Of a stretch of DNA of 64,000 nucleotides, positions 50,407-63,888 are shown piece after piece (within the stretch, counting starts at the first letter, position 1; the number at the start of each line of letters is the position of its first letter). Both the position numbers and the translations under genes were made by a program. The notes under the pieces are model-generated. The model was not told the origin of the DNA, made no database searches, and saw nothing but the letters and a program-made list of their open reading frames with translations. This stretch comes from Stereum hirsutum FP-91666 SS1 (taxonomy: Eukaryota > Basidiomycota > Agaricomycetes > Russulales > Stereaceae), in assembly GCF_000264905.1 (NCBI RefSeq), contig NW_006763158.1, positions 124,001 through 188,000 on the forward strand, in the 5' to 3' direction.

Positions 50407-52832
50407 GGTCGTGGTCGTGGCTCGCTGAACGTTTCCTGTTACTGGTGTTGGTTATATACTTATATGAATTTGTGAATATACGAGAGAGTCGGAGAGCCGA
50501 GCGAAGGGATGACACTACACACGGAAGAGATGGCGATAAGTGTCGGAATTACTGTATCACTTGTCGAGGGGCGACCACTGCGATAGCCTCGTGTTCTCTG
50601 CGCGTCGGATCTGAGGTATGTACTTCGAGCACTTGCAGAGCGTGATATCGTTCAAGCGTACGGTCACTCTGCGAACCAGCAAACAATTCAAAGATGATCG
50701 TTTATGGAGGAAGAGGAGAGGAGGCCCGGGGAGGTGAATGGGCCACAACCTCCTGAGTGGGGGGTGGCGGAGCACGTTGCGGATCGGAGCAGAATTGGGC
50801 TCGGAACTATCCGCTCACTGCTGCCTCCTCAGCCTCCTGTTCCTGCTCCTCCTTCAAGTTCCTCGCCCAATCCTCCTCCTCCTCCTCCGGCGACAACGAC
50901 GATGACGATGACTACGAACTCCCTCTTCGAATTCCACCAGCTGTCGACGCGTTATCCTGAGTCCTTTAAGTGTCGGACGCGTCCTACCGCCTCGAGTACT
51001 TACATAGTAATGGTTTGAACGGTGACACTACTGCTACTACAACCTGTCCCAGACGTTTGATACACCTCGTTACCCTCACAGGCGCCGAGATGCGCGTTGG
51101 CTCTTGCCTTGATTAAAAGTCTACTAGCATCTGTCCGACGACGAGGCTATGGCATCGAGTTCGTTACTTGGACTTGGTGCTCCATCTAACTCAGCCTCTA
51201 ACTTCTGGCTTGAGAACGACGGTAGAAGGGGCTTTATTTTCGATTCTACGGGACTTCATGCACACGAGAGACAGACTGAGGTACTCCTACGTGGTACGTG
51301 TCAAACTGGTGCGTGATTTTCTTCAATCTACACTTCAGTGCTTTATTTTGATATGGACGGCGTCTTTCTCTCCCTCCAGCCTAAGACTTGCTCCCTCAAC
51401 GGACTGACTCATATAGGACGGTACGGAGCATCCACAGATGTCTCTGAAAAGCTCTTATTGTCTCCCCTCTCGTCTTCCCGTCACTCGCGACTTTATAAAT
51501 TGGAATGCGTGGAAGGCAGAGTTCTCTCTCCTTTCCTCAGTTGTCGGACGCATTGTTCTGTACCTACGTCCTCGACGAGCATACATGTATCAAACAACGA
51601 TCTGAGCATCGTCCTTCAACGCATTTCCATGCATACATCCATCTTTCTGCGCGTTGTTTTTTTGTCTCGACTCTCGAGTAACAGTCGTCTCAATTCTCAT
51701 TCGAGCGTCTCCCCTTGGACGATCTCCTTGATCTTCATGAGGTACCGAGTGTGTTGCTTCGTGTTCGACATACCTGGCTCTGGCTCGGGCTCGAGATCAT
51801 CGCGGCTTATGCTGGTGTGTGCGGTGTGCGGTGCGTGGTGCGTAGTGAGTTCCTTCGTTGGCAGTTCACAGTGTCCTTCGTTTTGCGAATGATATTGACC
51901 ATATCTCTCTCCAGACTTAGATCCTTACCTCTCTAAGGGACTGCTACGAGGAGCATCCATAGGGGTCTGTCAAAAGTTCATCGTCTCGTCTCATTGTCTC
52001 ACCTCTCGTCAGGTCGTTTCCGTCGCTCACAGCCGCTATGTCTCGCGACTACTTATGAACTCAATTACATGGAAGCCTTTAGGCTCTCTACATACGAGTC
52101 TCGCTCACCAGGTATCTTAATCATCCTCATGCAGCCAGTCATTTCTTCGTGTGGATGTGGTATCGGAAACGCAGTTCAGTCATTCGTACGCCCGCTCATG
52201 GTTCATGGTTCATTGACAGTGATGATTCAGAGTATCGCGCTCGCCATACAGTACCTATACAAACTTCGGAGTCTTCGCTTCTCGTTCACGCACTGCACCC
52301 TCCTGCGCCACTGCCACTGTCTCCCCTTCCCTCTCAGAAATCTAAAATCTACTGGGTACTGAAGCAGAACATTACTTATAAGCCCCATACCTCAAGCACC
52401 CAAAAGCCGTACATACTCGTGCTTCCAGCGCTTAATTTAAAGTCGAGCGCCTCAAAGGACGTGTCGTGGTGGGAAGTCACACAAATATTAATACTCACGC
52501 TCTCCTTCCAAAGCCTTCCACAGTCTTCGCCGCCACCCACCCACACAACACATCCATACAACCCCACGTATACGTATACGCCTACGTGAGAATAAGGACT
52601 GTCTTGCCCGTCTTGGTCTTTATAAGACTGCAAGGAGAGGCATCTGTTCTCTTTCCTTTCTGACTCCCGACTACCGTTATCTGTGAAGTATATCTGAGAC
52701 GGTGAGTGTTTGCGTTTGACACACGGGGCGTTTGTTTAGTTCGTGATTGAATTGAATTTGGCTTTCATAGTCTCTGGGATCTACTCATCATCGTCCCGGA
52801 TAGATCTTCGAACGAGTCATTCATCACTCATC
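50407..52832. other. Unassigned stretch with uncertain plus-strand frames
   Basis: Frames at 50704-51018 (Pro/Ser-rich), a possible start at 51149 (MASSSLLGLGAPSNSASNFW) and 51338-51892 (Ser- and Cys-rich) might belong to one spliced plus-strand gene. I could not find a consistent exon chain. 52.0-52.8 kb shows nothing recognisable. Confidence 0.3.
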
Positions 52833-54485
52833 ATGAACCCTTCGGACTCGGACCACGAACAGCAGGAGCAGCCTCGAGCTCCATCCATCGTCCTCGCCAA
52901 TACTCCCATCACAGCGAACCATCCCGCAGCACCACGACGAGAGCCCGAGGTGCGTGTATGCCCCATTCCACTCCGCTGTGTTATGTTGCATTATATTGAA
53001 TCATTCGACGTTGATACTCTGCGTATTACTCTCTACAAACAACAAATAAGGCAGTCGAACTGGGCCGGAAACGCAAGTTCGGAGAATATGACGACAGGGA
53101 CGAGGGTGAGGGCGAGGACGATGATGGAGATGGAGATACGGAGACGATTAGTTCCGATGGCGAAGGCCCGACGTCCATCATCGCTCCCGGTGGTGTTAAT
53201 TCGCGCGTACGTCTTCCGTTTCTTAGCCTCTAGTCTTTCTTCACTCCATGATACTGAAACTCCACCCTCCGTTTGCCGTAGTCCTCCCAATCGACGCCAC
53301 CATCCAAACGTCACCACCCCGACTCCGATGGACATGATTCGTCTGAAGAATTTCCCTCGAGTCATGTACGTCGACACTGCTTCACCGTGAACGCGGTACA
53401 GAATGCTCATCATAACATAACAGATCACCCAGGCCTCCAACTCTGATGTCCGCGCCCTTCACGCTCAACATTCTTCTGGGACTTCATCCCCGTCCAATGT
53501 TTCTCTCCTCCTCTCTTCCTCTACTGGCAGTGGCAATGCGAATCCCATCGCAACTTCCGAGGCCCAAACCGTCCGTTCAACTACAACTATCACCTCGGAA
53601 GGACATCCTCCGTCTACGCTGCAGTATTATGGTGATATGTCGGCCATCAGTGCTATAGCTGTCGGTAATGACGGCCCATACTCTGACGCCGACAGGAGGG
53701 ACAACACGAGTCCCAGTCCCATCGAGGAGATCACGACCGAAGGTGCGCGGGGCCTCAACCGTGACGATGCCAGTACTAGTACTAGTCTTCCACGTCCGAG
53801 TCCCGGTTTCACATCTACCTTCAATGGCCGCCCATGCCCATCCATCTTCAATGGCCGTCCATGCCCATCAACTTCCAACGCCCTGCCGCCGACGTCAAAC
53901 GGAAACGGAAACGGAAACGGGGGAAACGATTTCTTCATGAATTTCGTCGCTAGCCAAATGCGCGCGAATCGTGCCGCGTCGGAGGCTGAGCATGCTTTCT
54001 TGAGCTCATTATTTAATCCGCACTCGCGTTCTGGTTCTGGTTCGAGCACGGGCACGGGCACGAACTTTTCTGCCGCATTTGGGCAGCACGGCGTCAACGT
54101 CCACTCATTCACCACTGCCAGTGTTCCGGTCGTCCCAGTCGTTTCTCGATCCGTTCCTGTGGTGCAGGCACAGCCTTTCCTTGCATTGACACCGCCCTCT
54201 CTTCCTCTTCCTCACACCTTCCCTCACACCTTCCCTCACACCCTCCCTCACACCCTCCCTCTCCAGACCCCACCTCAACCAGTCTACACTCTCGCGTACG
54301 GCCACGCCACACCGACACCGACACCCACCCTCCTTCCTACGACCACGAACATTAACAACACTTCCCTGCGCAGCGTCCCTCCCCTGGCATATACATTGCC
54401 GACGCGGGTCACCCGGACTCTAAATCAGACCCATCCAGGCGGCGCTCCAGGACTCCTAGGCTTTCACGCGCCGTCTTACGCCTAA
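52833..54485 (+). CDS. Ser/Pro/Asn-rich low-complexity protein
   Basis: Four exons (52833-52949, 53051-53206, 53282-53365, 53424-54485) join in phase to 472 aa. The N-terminal third has a basic patch (LGRKRKFGEYDD) followed by acidic repeats (DEGEGEDDDGDGDTE) and SKRHHPDSDGHDSSEEF. The remainder is Ser/Thr/Pro-rich with small internal repeats: FNGRPCPS in tandem, GNGNGNGG, and LPHTFPHTFPHTLPHTLP. A helical island (NFVASQMRANRAASEAEHAF) interrupts the disorder. No domain is recognised. The charge pattern suggests a nuclear scaffold or regulator, which is inference only. Confidence 0.7.
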
Positions 54486-56859
54486 CTTGCGATGCTGATG
54501 TTCATACGGGGAGCACGACTGCGCTGTAGGGTGAGCCGAGGGGTGAGGTGGGTTCCTGGTGAGGGATATGGATGCGAATGAGGGTGTGGGCGACGGGTGA
54601 TAAGGAGGGATTGCTGGAGGTTCTTTTGTGTAAGTTAGTGTAAGTGTATTTGGCGAGAGGGCGGGGGTCCCGAGTTCAAGGAGTCTCTGCTACGTCAGTT
54701 CTTTGGAGAGTGTGATAACTCTATGCGAGGCCTGGATGTGGGTACTCTGAACATTGACAAGGTTCATTTAATGGCTGTACATTGGGAAGTTATCGAGGAA
54801 AACATGTTGTCTCGTTATCTTGCGCGGTTGCAGGTTTTTGTGACTGACGAAATCGAATGTGACGCTCAGGTTGACAAGTAGCACTGCTCTAACGACGGTC
54901 GGTCACCGAACTCTCATGCGCTCTGCGATGACCGTTCTTCCACTCTGTTCCTCCATGAGGCTCTTCATGATAACCCCACACTCTTCATGGTATCTCCACA
55001 CGGGACCCTCGTCTATCCCATAGGCTAGGAAGCTCGATAATTCGGACACATTTGGGCAGATTGTTGCTTATGGTAACCCCTACATGCAAACCTAGAGCTC
55101 GAGAGTGTCTCTCTTGTGGTATCGTTTGGGATGCTGTAGTGTTAGCACTATCTTTCTTGGTGGTATTCCGAGTCGTCTGCTCCTCGATGCTGCATCGATT
55201 AAAACATCGAGTCCCCACACTCAGACAGGCCACTCTAGGATATATGTATTATCCCGTTCCTCGCTTGACAATGTGTTCAACTGGCTACGGCGTTGTTCTT
55301 CTAGTGGCGTTGGTTGTATCGAGGACCCCACCACGGCAACTACGGACCCATACATTCCGAGTATTGTTCCCTTTGTTTCGTCGACAGATCCTGTATCTCA
55401 AGAGCATCCATGCCATCCTATCCTACTGCATCCCGTGCGCACGTCCCTTCCTTCCTTTTTGCTACGTATTTATATTTGAATTCCAGTAAGATAGCCTCCG
55501 CTCTCAGGGGTTTCTCGACTCCCCATAATTTCACAGATCATTTCCTCCCAGAATTGTGGGATTGGCTTGGCCTGGGTCCTCCGTTCCGTCCAAAAAAGCT
55601 TCCGGCTTCCTTCCCTCGTCTTCTCTTCCGTTCCTACGGCTGGATCTCCGATGCTCAGACTGCCGCTCCCGATCCTTTTCAAAAAAGAATAATAAACGAT
55701 GGTTCGTCTTCTTTCTCGTTGTCTTCTGCCGTACAGTACGGTTCACCAGGATATCTGACAGGTATCTTTACCTCACAATTGCATACCGCAGGTTCTGGTT
55801 TCTTCGTTGGCCTCAACCGCCGCGGCGAAGTGGGTGCTTCAGGCTTCTGTTATCCCTCTCCGCGTCAGGTGAGGTTCCTGGAAGAAACTTGAAGGAAGCA
55901 AGGAAATATATTTCGACATCTTCAGGGTACAGTGGTACAGTGTGGGTCCACTACTTACGTCGTCCCTGCATTCCGATCTCATATGCATCACTTCAGTGGT
56001 GACAATGCTTTCTGAATTTCGGGCCTGCGTTTCTGACCTGAGCCTATGGTCTACTTAGTGCCAGCCACCAACCAAAGTTGACCCGGGTCGTCTCGTCTGG
56101 ACTGACCTCGAGGGTTCTCTCTCCTGCGGCGCGCGACAACGAGCGACAGCATGCGCACTTCCTCAGGTCTTCTCAGGACCAAGTTACTACTTCCGGTGGT
56201 GTTTGTCGGTCTGCTCGTCGTCTGATGAACATTGAACCATTGCAAGTCTGCAACTCGCCCAGACGGCAACCTCCTGTTGCGAGCCTCGTGTTTCGCCCTG
56301 TTTCGTCTCTACGGAGCATAGATGTGCCACGAGACCGAGCTCATCCCAAGCCACGACGTCATGAGTCAATGAATTCATAGCGCAAGCAAACGGGCTGAGA
56401 TCGAGAGAGCCGTCATCGCGACTCAGGAGGCGGCGACGATGCCCAGAGCGGCGGGGCAACATCCTGTCATCTGAACATTGTGTGCCCATGCGGGTCCGAA
56501 AGTACTCCGGCCTCCTGTGTATACAAACCTGATGGGGTGAACGGGGTAAATACCATTAAACGTCGTAAATGATGGGTATACACTATGCTACGACTGACTA
56601 CTACTGCTAGCAGACAGGCGGAGGGGAGAAAGGACAGTCCACGACCGGCGGGCTGTAAGCAGAGCAAATAGCGGTCGTACCAGAGCAACAGCTTCTAGCG
56701 ACGGGCTTTTTATCAGGTAGAGAGAGTGCGATACCGTGATGGGTGGGTGAGGAATGTGTGAGCAGTCTATATGCAGATTAATGGCGGCGCGACCTGTGAT
56801 AATGAGCGGAGAAGTGGGAAGAGCGGGGAAAGTCCATCCGTTAGCGGTCATGCACATCT
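54486..56859. other. Intergenic; long frame without domain
   Basis: A 192-codon plus-strand frame at 55314-55892 lacks any domain, and its splice context is unconvincing. Most likely it is 5' or 3' transcribed sequence or chance. Nothing else is recognised. Confidence 0.35.
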
Positions 56860-58887
56860 TCAAGGTCGTCGTCTAACAGAGTCGGGCTCCGGACCAAGCT
56901 CTGGGTCGTCACTCTTTCTATCCCATTTGTCTGCATAGTTGACTTCTTGCTCCCAACGGACGACGATACCTGTAAATTAGACGTGGAGATAGAATGAGGC
57001 AATGTATGATGAGGCGAGCGATAAGGGCGTCGCAGGATAATGCTTCGAAGAGATGAAAGGCGTGACGGACGCACCATTGGTGACGGTAGGCGGGTCGACG
57101 TCCTTCTTTGGTACACTCGCAGCCGATCTCTCATTTTGCCTCGACGAAAGAGCGATTGAGGGCTGTTCATCCGTGGTCTCCGGCTGGAAATCGGCGACCC
57201 AGCGACCAAGGGTGTTGCTGAACTTGTTAAGGCGCGGTGCACGGTCTCGTGCAGAACGAAGGTTGAGAATCCTACGGAGGGAAGCTTCGATAAGTGCCGG
57301 AGGAGGGTCGGGTTGAGAGCGAAAGGGTTTGGAGAAGGGCCAAGAAGAGAGGGGCGAGAGACTTACAAGCGACAGGAAAGGACCGTTGAAAGTTGAATAC
57401 TCATCGGCGCATTGATGGATTGGATGAGCTCATTAGATTGTCTATGTGCGAAATGGGTCAACGACCAGGGAAGCTAGAGGCGATGATAGAATAGGACGTA
57501 CACGAAGAAAATGACATTGATCAGGTTGAGTGACGAGATGGCGACGAAGTAGAAAACACCGTCTTTGATGAAGACGTCAATCAAGGTCGAAGACGAGCCC
57601 GCTGCCTTGTGTTTGAGACCTCGGTAGAGCGTCATCGTAGTCAGGACAAAGTCGACAGCCCTATGAAGTAAAACCATTTCCATTCCGGTCGTCAGAATAC
57701 TCTATATCATCCGGGAGAACTCGGTTCAGGGCGACGTACATAGGGGATGCATAGAAGGCGATAATGAACTTTGGACCTGCGATAGACGCCTTTCCGGTGA
57801 CTAAAGCAGATTGTTCAGCCGAGACTGTACGGGTAGCTTGAAGGCCGGAACGGCCAGTGGAGACTTACCGAGGCAAGGACCTGGCCAAGAGGGCAATTTT
57901 GTATCTGTATACGAGCATCACCTGTCAATCTCATCGGACGATCGGAGTGCGCAGAAAGACAAGACGGCTTACAATCGAATGCCAGGATAGGAACAGCAAT
58001 CATTACGCCCGTAAAGCCAGCCATCATGAGTATGAGAAAGATCAGTACTTGTCTATTGCGGTTGTATAGTGCGTATACTCGTAGGGCCAGAACTGAGGAT
58101 AATAATACGCGGAAAGTCAATGTGAATGATCAGCCTGATCTCCAATTCGACCGTAGCACAAGAAGGTAAAGTATTCACATACCTAGCTCCACACACACGT
58201 CAATAAGTACGGCTATTCCGGGTAGAATACGGAGATGTTTGGCGCACGACCTGAAGGGTCGTAAAATGACTAGTGTCAGAGGATGTGAGGTTTGAATACA
58301 AGGATGACTTACTCTTCTGACCAGTCGGCAAAGAACCCTATTCAATAGGGATGAATGGTATGGGTCAGCGAGAGAGATATTTCGAGCCATAAACGGATCA
58401 TACATGGATCTGTCACTGTTGATAGTCCAATACTTCGTCAGGCCAATCGCTCTGGAGAGAGATAGCATAGCACGAACCTACGAGGACCACGAACGTATAG
58501 TACCGCACCATCAAGTATAAAACCTTGATGATTGACCATTCCGCCTTCCAGACGTACTTCCACTGACGAAGTGAAACGAAGTCAACATGGAACGTAGCGT
58601 CGCTCAATTTTTTGCTCACCTCTTTCGGTAGACATACAAGCCAGTCCCAGACCAGCACGGATGTTGTGGCTTAGATAATATAAACGAGCCTGTGAGCATC
58701 ACACCAGCTCTACGCACCAAAAAGAAAAAGAAAAAGCCTTACAGGCAACGTAAATCTAAATCGATAATGTCAAAAGGGTTCATATTCGTAAGTGGGCGTC
58801 TTGGTCAATGGAACATCAGATCGGAATGACGTTCACCTGCGCAACCTTCACAATGTGCTCGAGCGCTGCGACCTCCGCGGCCGACAT
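56860..58887 (-). CDS. Seven-helix membrane protein, DUF6533 type
   Basis: Many short exons run from the ATG at 58887 (MSAAEVAALEHIVKVAQ) to the TGA at 56862-56860. A micro-exon of 13 nt (58757-58745, IYVA) is needed to keep the phase. The first helix block TSVLVWDWLVCLPKE and WKYVWKAEWSIIKVLYLMVR is the DUF6533 signature. Later membrane segments include GIAVLIDVCVELG, VLIFLILMMAGFTGVMIAVP, FIIAFYASPM, AVDFVLTTMTLYRGLK and FYFVAISSLNLINVIFFV. The cytoplasmic tail ends with GIVVRWEQEVNYADKWDRK. Such proteins are numerous in mushrooms; receptor or sensor roles are suspected but not shown. A paralog with the same last exon starts at the right edge of the window. Confidence 0.85.
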
Positions 58888-60197
58888 GGCTTGGCTGACT
58901 GGCGGTGGTAAAGGGAAATGAAAGATGGGGTATGCCTTTGCAAGGCTCGTCGTCCGGTTGTCCTATGAAGTGACTGGCGACCAAAGACAGAGTTCTGGGG
59001 ACGTTCGAAGAAAGTACGGAAGTCTCAAGCGATCCATGACTGAGTTTTATGCAAGAGGCCGATCGGAATCTCGAAAGCCTGTGGCTGTTCCCAGTGGCAT
59101 GCGCCTCAAATCATCGGGCCCTGTCGTTTTTGAAATAGCAGAAGAATTCTTTGACCCCCGCAGCTGGCCTGCCTGTTGGACCTTGTTTGTGCAGCATTTC
59201 GTGACGTTATACGCATCGCGGACCTTTGAGGTTTGTTTTCGACACCTTTTCCTGCCACTTTCCGGTTGAATCATTCCATAACCTGTTCCGTGATGTTGTT
59301 GTCGAAATAATAATAAAAGAATAGAGAGCTTTCAGGCTTACCCTAGGCTTACACTTCGCTTACACCCTCGAAAATATTCATTGCCGGATTGAGACTGCAA
59401 ACTGAGTTTGAAATGCGGATGTATCCAGGGCGTCGAATCTCGATCGATGCTCCAAATCAGGAAAGCCGATCTTTTGCTTCTTTTGCTCGAGGTCTGTGAC
59501 GAGGCTCCACCTCCGCCCTCTTCAGAAAGGTATCTCTTCAGAAATGCGAGTTGATTAGCATTAGGCGTACATGAAACTGACCGTCGACTGAAAATGATCC
59601 ATGTGATCACCCAAGTAAACGCAGGTACGAATTGGTGCGAACACACCGTCAACATATCCCGTTCCAGACTAGTGTCCTGATGTATCGAAAACCCCTTCCT
59701 TACGACGCCATGCTGTTACTATGTATCCTGTTGCGTATATAGAGGATGCAAATCTTTCTTCAGCGACGATCCATACGATTCCCTCGCGGAGACATGCCAA
59801 GGTCCTGACATCTAATTCAGAGCCAATTGTACATGCGTGTCAGTAATCGTTTATCTTCAAAGTCGTACAGAGGACGTGTCGACCGCATATCCCAAGCCTG
59901 GCTCCTAAGAGAACGCGGCACTTCTCCTGACTTGGCCTATCTGTCGTCGGCATCTTTTCTATAACTCTAGCCCGCTTCAATAAAATGCAGTTTCCATGAG
60001 GCACCGTTACCTATATATCTTTCTAGCATCGATCCTTGTCGATCCTTGAACGGAGTATCGGGGCGGAAGGATGTTATTCCGCGGGCGAGTCTGCCTCCCT
60101 TTAAATGATGCGCATACTTCAACGTGGCCCCCACTGTCCCCTCTCGTTTGAAACCCACCCATCACCTCAAGTCCTCGCACGAAATTGTATCAACATA
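58888..60197. other. Intergenic, no gene supported
   Basis: Frames at 58925-59269 (plus) and 59338-59655 (minus) show no domain. The stretch separates the two divergently transcribed genes and probably holds their promoters. Confidence 0.4.
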
Positions 60198-61620
60198 ATG
60201 ACCATCAAGAAGGGAGAGGTTTCATTCATCACAGGAGGGGCCTCTGGTGTGTGGCTTGTATGTTCTACTCGATCTGTGGGGTTCTAATCCACGTCTGCTG
60301 CCATTTAGGTATTGGCAAGGCTCTTTCTGAGAACCTTGTTTCCCAAGGGTAAGTGAGGGCTTTAGCGATTACACGTTTCGTTCGTTAATATACAGGACAG
60401 GGGCCGTGTAGTCATCGTTGACTTGAACCCCGAGACCAGCAAGGCGCTTGCTGATGAGCTGAACAAGAAGGCTGGCTCTACGTATGTGTTATCTCAGGTT
60501 CGGAGTTGATAACGTGCTCATGTCCTCGTATCAAAGTGTCGCTGTTTCTGCGAAGGCAGACACCACCGTCTGGGAAGAGCAAGTTGCTGCTTACGAAGTG
60601 GCGAAGAAAGCCTTCGGGCGCATTGACTATGGTACGTTCTCGTCTTCGCTCCTTGTCATCGTGGCCTTCAATCTAATTCCACTACAGTCTTCGCCAATGC
60701 TGGTATCGCAGAATATCCCTGGATCCCTGCATTCGACCCTTCCACCGCTGCGTCTCGCCCCTTTACGAAGCCCAACCTCCTCACCGTCAACATCGACCTT
60801 GTTGGTCAGCTTAACACTGCTGCCCTCGCATTCCAGATTTTTGAGCGTCAAGAGAAGAACGAGTTGGGGTTGAGGGGAAAGTTGATCATGACCGCAAGCG
60901 TGTTCGGTTATTATCCATGCCCGAGCATGCCAATGTATGCTGCTGCAAAAGCTGGGATTGTCAACTTCATGAGGAGTGCGGCCGAGTTTTACAAAGCGAA
61001 GGACATCACGGTCAATTTAGGTGCGTTTTGTCTCTTTGCCATTTCGTCGATGGACGAGGCCACCAGAGGAGAAGCTGACCACGGCACTTTGCATTACATC
61101 GTGTGGCGTCATCCTTGAAGTTGCACCAAATTTGATTGGTATGTTCCCGTTGTATCTGTCATTCTCTGTCCGTGTTTAACTCCTTATATGCTACGCTTGT
61201 CTGCATCTTTGGCGTTTTAGACACCAACATCGCGCCCGACTCGCTTTTCGTTCCTTTCCGCGAAAGGAATCTTCTTACTCCAGTATCTCTTGTTGTCGAG
61301 CAATTCAATGTGCGTATCAAAATACAACTCTCCGCCCCCCTCTGTTTCCCCTATTCGTTCGCATATTGAGTCCGTTCGGTACTCCGCGAACTCCGATCTC
61401 CTTTGGCTTTGAGATTACGATGCCCTGCATGAAATGCTGATGCTTCATCCGCGTACAGACCCTTCTCGGCTCCTCCACCGTGACCGGTCAGGCTCTGTCT
61501 ATCAACGGCGAAGAAGTCTGGGTTCATCCTCCCGAATCCGTCAAGTTCAAAGAGAACGACCCCAGCTGTAAACTCATCGACGAAGAGATTTCCAAGCTCT
61601 TTGGCTATACGAAGATCTAA
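60198..61620 (+). CDS. Short-chain dehydrogenase/reductase
   Basis: Eight exons (60198-60246, 60309-60348, 60401-60481, 60537-60631, 60688-61020, 61067-61138, 61221-61309, 61459-61620) give 306 aa in phase. The cofactor motif TGGASGIG is split by intron 1. VVIVDLNPETSKAL places an Asp after beta-2, which favours NAD(H) over NADP(H). VFANAG is the NNAG-type motif. ITASVFG-type Ser and YAAAK give the catalytic Ser-Tyr-Lys (seen as MTASVFGYYPCPSMPMYAAA, then K). This resembles the 15-hydroxyprostaglandin-dehydrogenase-like classical SDR group. The substrate is unknown. Exon 6 (EEKLTTALCITSCGVILEV) is the least certain; the usual family sequence differs there. Confidence 0.85.
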
Positions 61621-62019
61621 ATTACTTGCCTCACGTCCATGGCAGCTACTTTCAAATGGGGGAGCTGTGAGAATGGAGAGGCATTGATGTGGCGAGGAGA
61701 AGTCTCGCTATAGTACGAAGTAAAGGTCATTCACGTTGTATTTGGAATTTCAATTGTAATATATACCCATCTTATCCCTATTGCATATGTCGACGCATCG
61801 TCCCAGAGCACGGGTCGTGTCTGTCTAGTTATCGGGCTGATGGTCATGGAATTTGTGACCGGGGTGCATGATTTTATAGATAGCAATGGAAGCGCTCATA
61901 TAGGTAGTCTAAAATACGAGGCAAGACGTGTGGACCAACCGTTCATCACCGCTTCAGGGCTAGATCGATACGGACTTTTCTTCACTAGCCACTGCACCAC
62001 TCTGTCTAGACCTAGTTTT
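61621..62019. other. Convergent 3' region
   Basis: This lies between the 3' ends of the convergent SDR and XPA-like genes; no gene. Confidence 0.5.
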
Positions 62020-62835
62020 TTACGTGAATAAATTGAAACCCAGGGAGCGTGCACCGAACAGAATCGCGACTTTAGTGTCCTAAATACACACGAACCAACA
62101 TCAGACAGCTGCAACAACTCGGTGACGGAAGAAGGGAAGTGCTCACCTCTGTCTCACGTCTCACTGCCATATACACGCTGGTCTCCTTATAATTGCTCTT
62201 GATCCGTCGCGGCCCATCTTTTGTTTTCTCCATCAACTTTCTGGGCGCATTCACCAATCCCCGTGAGATAGGTTTCGGTCGCTCAAGATCCTCAGGAGGG
62301 ATGACGAAGGAAGGATCAATGAAGTGGAGTTTACGAAGAGAAAGGGCGCCAAGGTCGGCGCAGGCATAATAAGACTTGCGAGAGTTTTGGATGGTCTCAT
62401 GCGGGAGTGTAAGGATCTCTTGCTCGGTAAGGCCATAAGCGTGCTTGCCTTTGTTACAAGACACCATAATCAGCATATATACGGATAAATCGCGGGAAAA
62501 AGATGTGCGCACCATCGCTCTTGAACATACACTATGATTTGGGCATCAGTCAGCGACGCTGGTAAATGCAGCGCCTGACTCACCATTGTCCCCTTGACCT
62601 GTTGATACGGCCGTCCGCCATTGAACGGGTCCTTCCACTCGATCAAGCTCGCGATCCACACCTTCTTCTTCTCTGCCATAGCTTTTCTCTTTGCTATTTC
62701 CTCCGAAGTGGCTTTCTTCCTTGGAGCAGCTTTCGCCTTTGGCTGGAGCGTAGAACCATTGCCCGTAGTAGAGTACGGTGCACTGGAGGCGCGTGCGTAT
62801 GCGCATTGAGGTCGGTGAGTAGAACCACGGGCCAT
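62020..62835 (-). CDS. Small protein with XPA-C-like motif
   Basis: Three exons (62835-62533, 62443-62147, 62079-62020) give 219 aa in phase. The N-terminal half is basic and helical (PKAKAAPRKKATSEEIAKRK, then AEKKKVWIASLIEWKDP). The middle reads HAYGLTEQEILTLPHETI and then YYACADLGALSLRKLHFI, similar to the 'L...E...LP.E...NP......Y...D...LA..KH' pattern found in the DNA-binding C-terminal part of Rad14/XPA and in many unrelated mushroom hypothetical proteins. There is no zinc finger, so it is not Rad14 itself. Function unknown; nucleic-acid binding is a reasonable guess. Confidence 0.65.
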
Positions 62836-63888
62836 GGCTGGATCTGTAGATTGAGAGAATTGACAAGTAGAGGAGGGACGCAGAGAATTACAGAGGCGGG
62901 GGAGAGGGAAAATCACTGAGCCTTTAGACTTCCTTCAGATGCCAAGACCCTGAGAAAGTACCATCGACAAAAGCGGGTAACAGACAGCTTTGTGCTCCTG
63001 CGGAACAGTATCAAGGCTAAGCAGCCGATGGCTCAAACAATGGATATGGTCAATTTGTGCGGCGCAGTCTTAAAAGCCGAAGTATTACCACAGACAAAGC
63101 GACCGGCAAGTGGTCAATCCTGGCCATACTTCCCACACAGTGGGTCGCAGGCCCAAGCGTTGGTTTCCTTGGACCACAGTACCTTTACTTAACGGCCTAT
63201 GAAGCAGGATATCCGTCAAAACTCGAGACCAACATTTTGTGACTGCGTTGCACCCTAATGATCGGGCATAAAATCACGAACGAAGGCCCGTGAAGAGCAC
63301 CGGTTTTGCAACGTGATCGCACTGGCATAAGATTCCATTCAGGTTTAGTTCAGCCTCGTCACCTCAAAAGCTAGGACACGAGCAGATAAAACCGGAGTGA
63401 GAACCATGCAGTTGAGATGCAGACTCTAAGATGGCAGTCGAAGAGGACGGTGGGCGACAATTGAGAGCGACGAGATCAGAGGGGAAAGCGTCCAAAAATG
63501 AATGACAAGGGCACCCGGACCGGCCCGAATCGCCACTTCAAACTGTGGCGCCGTGTGTGGCGACGAGATCGGCTTCATTACCTCCTAAATCAGTTCTCAG
63601 CTCGAAGGAAGAAGTGAGGTTACAACGCGACAGACGAAGAATAACGACATAGTTGAATTGAATGCAGAGTATGTTGCACACAAAGTAGATAAGTCAACGT
63701 ACTGATATATTCGTTACATTGCATAGCATAAAAACAACAAGGCTCAGTCGACAACAACGATACCATCCAGAGCTGGTCGTGAACACTTCAAAGACAGTAA
63801 TAGGGACGAGAATATGGTATATAAAGCGAAGAATTCCATGACGATGTTGCCAGCAGCAAGATGAAAAAACACGAAATGACAGAGCTAT
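62836..63888. other. Intergenic, nothing recognised
   Basis: Short frames only (for example 62992-63192 and 63057-63242) with no domain. Confidence 0.5.

Noticed and set aside
55314..55892. 192-codon plus-strand frame
   Set aside because: No domain, unremarkable composition, and no supporting splice structure.
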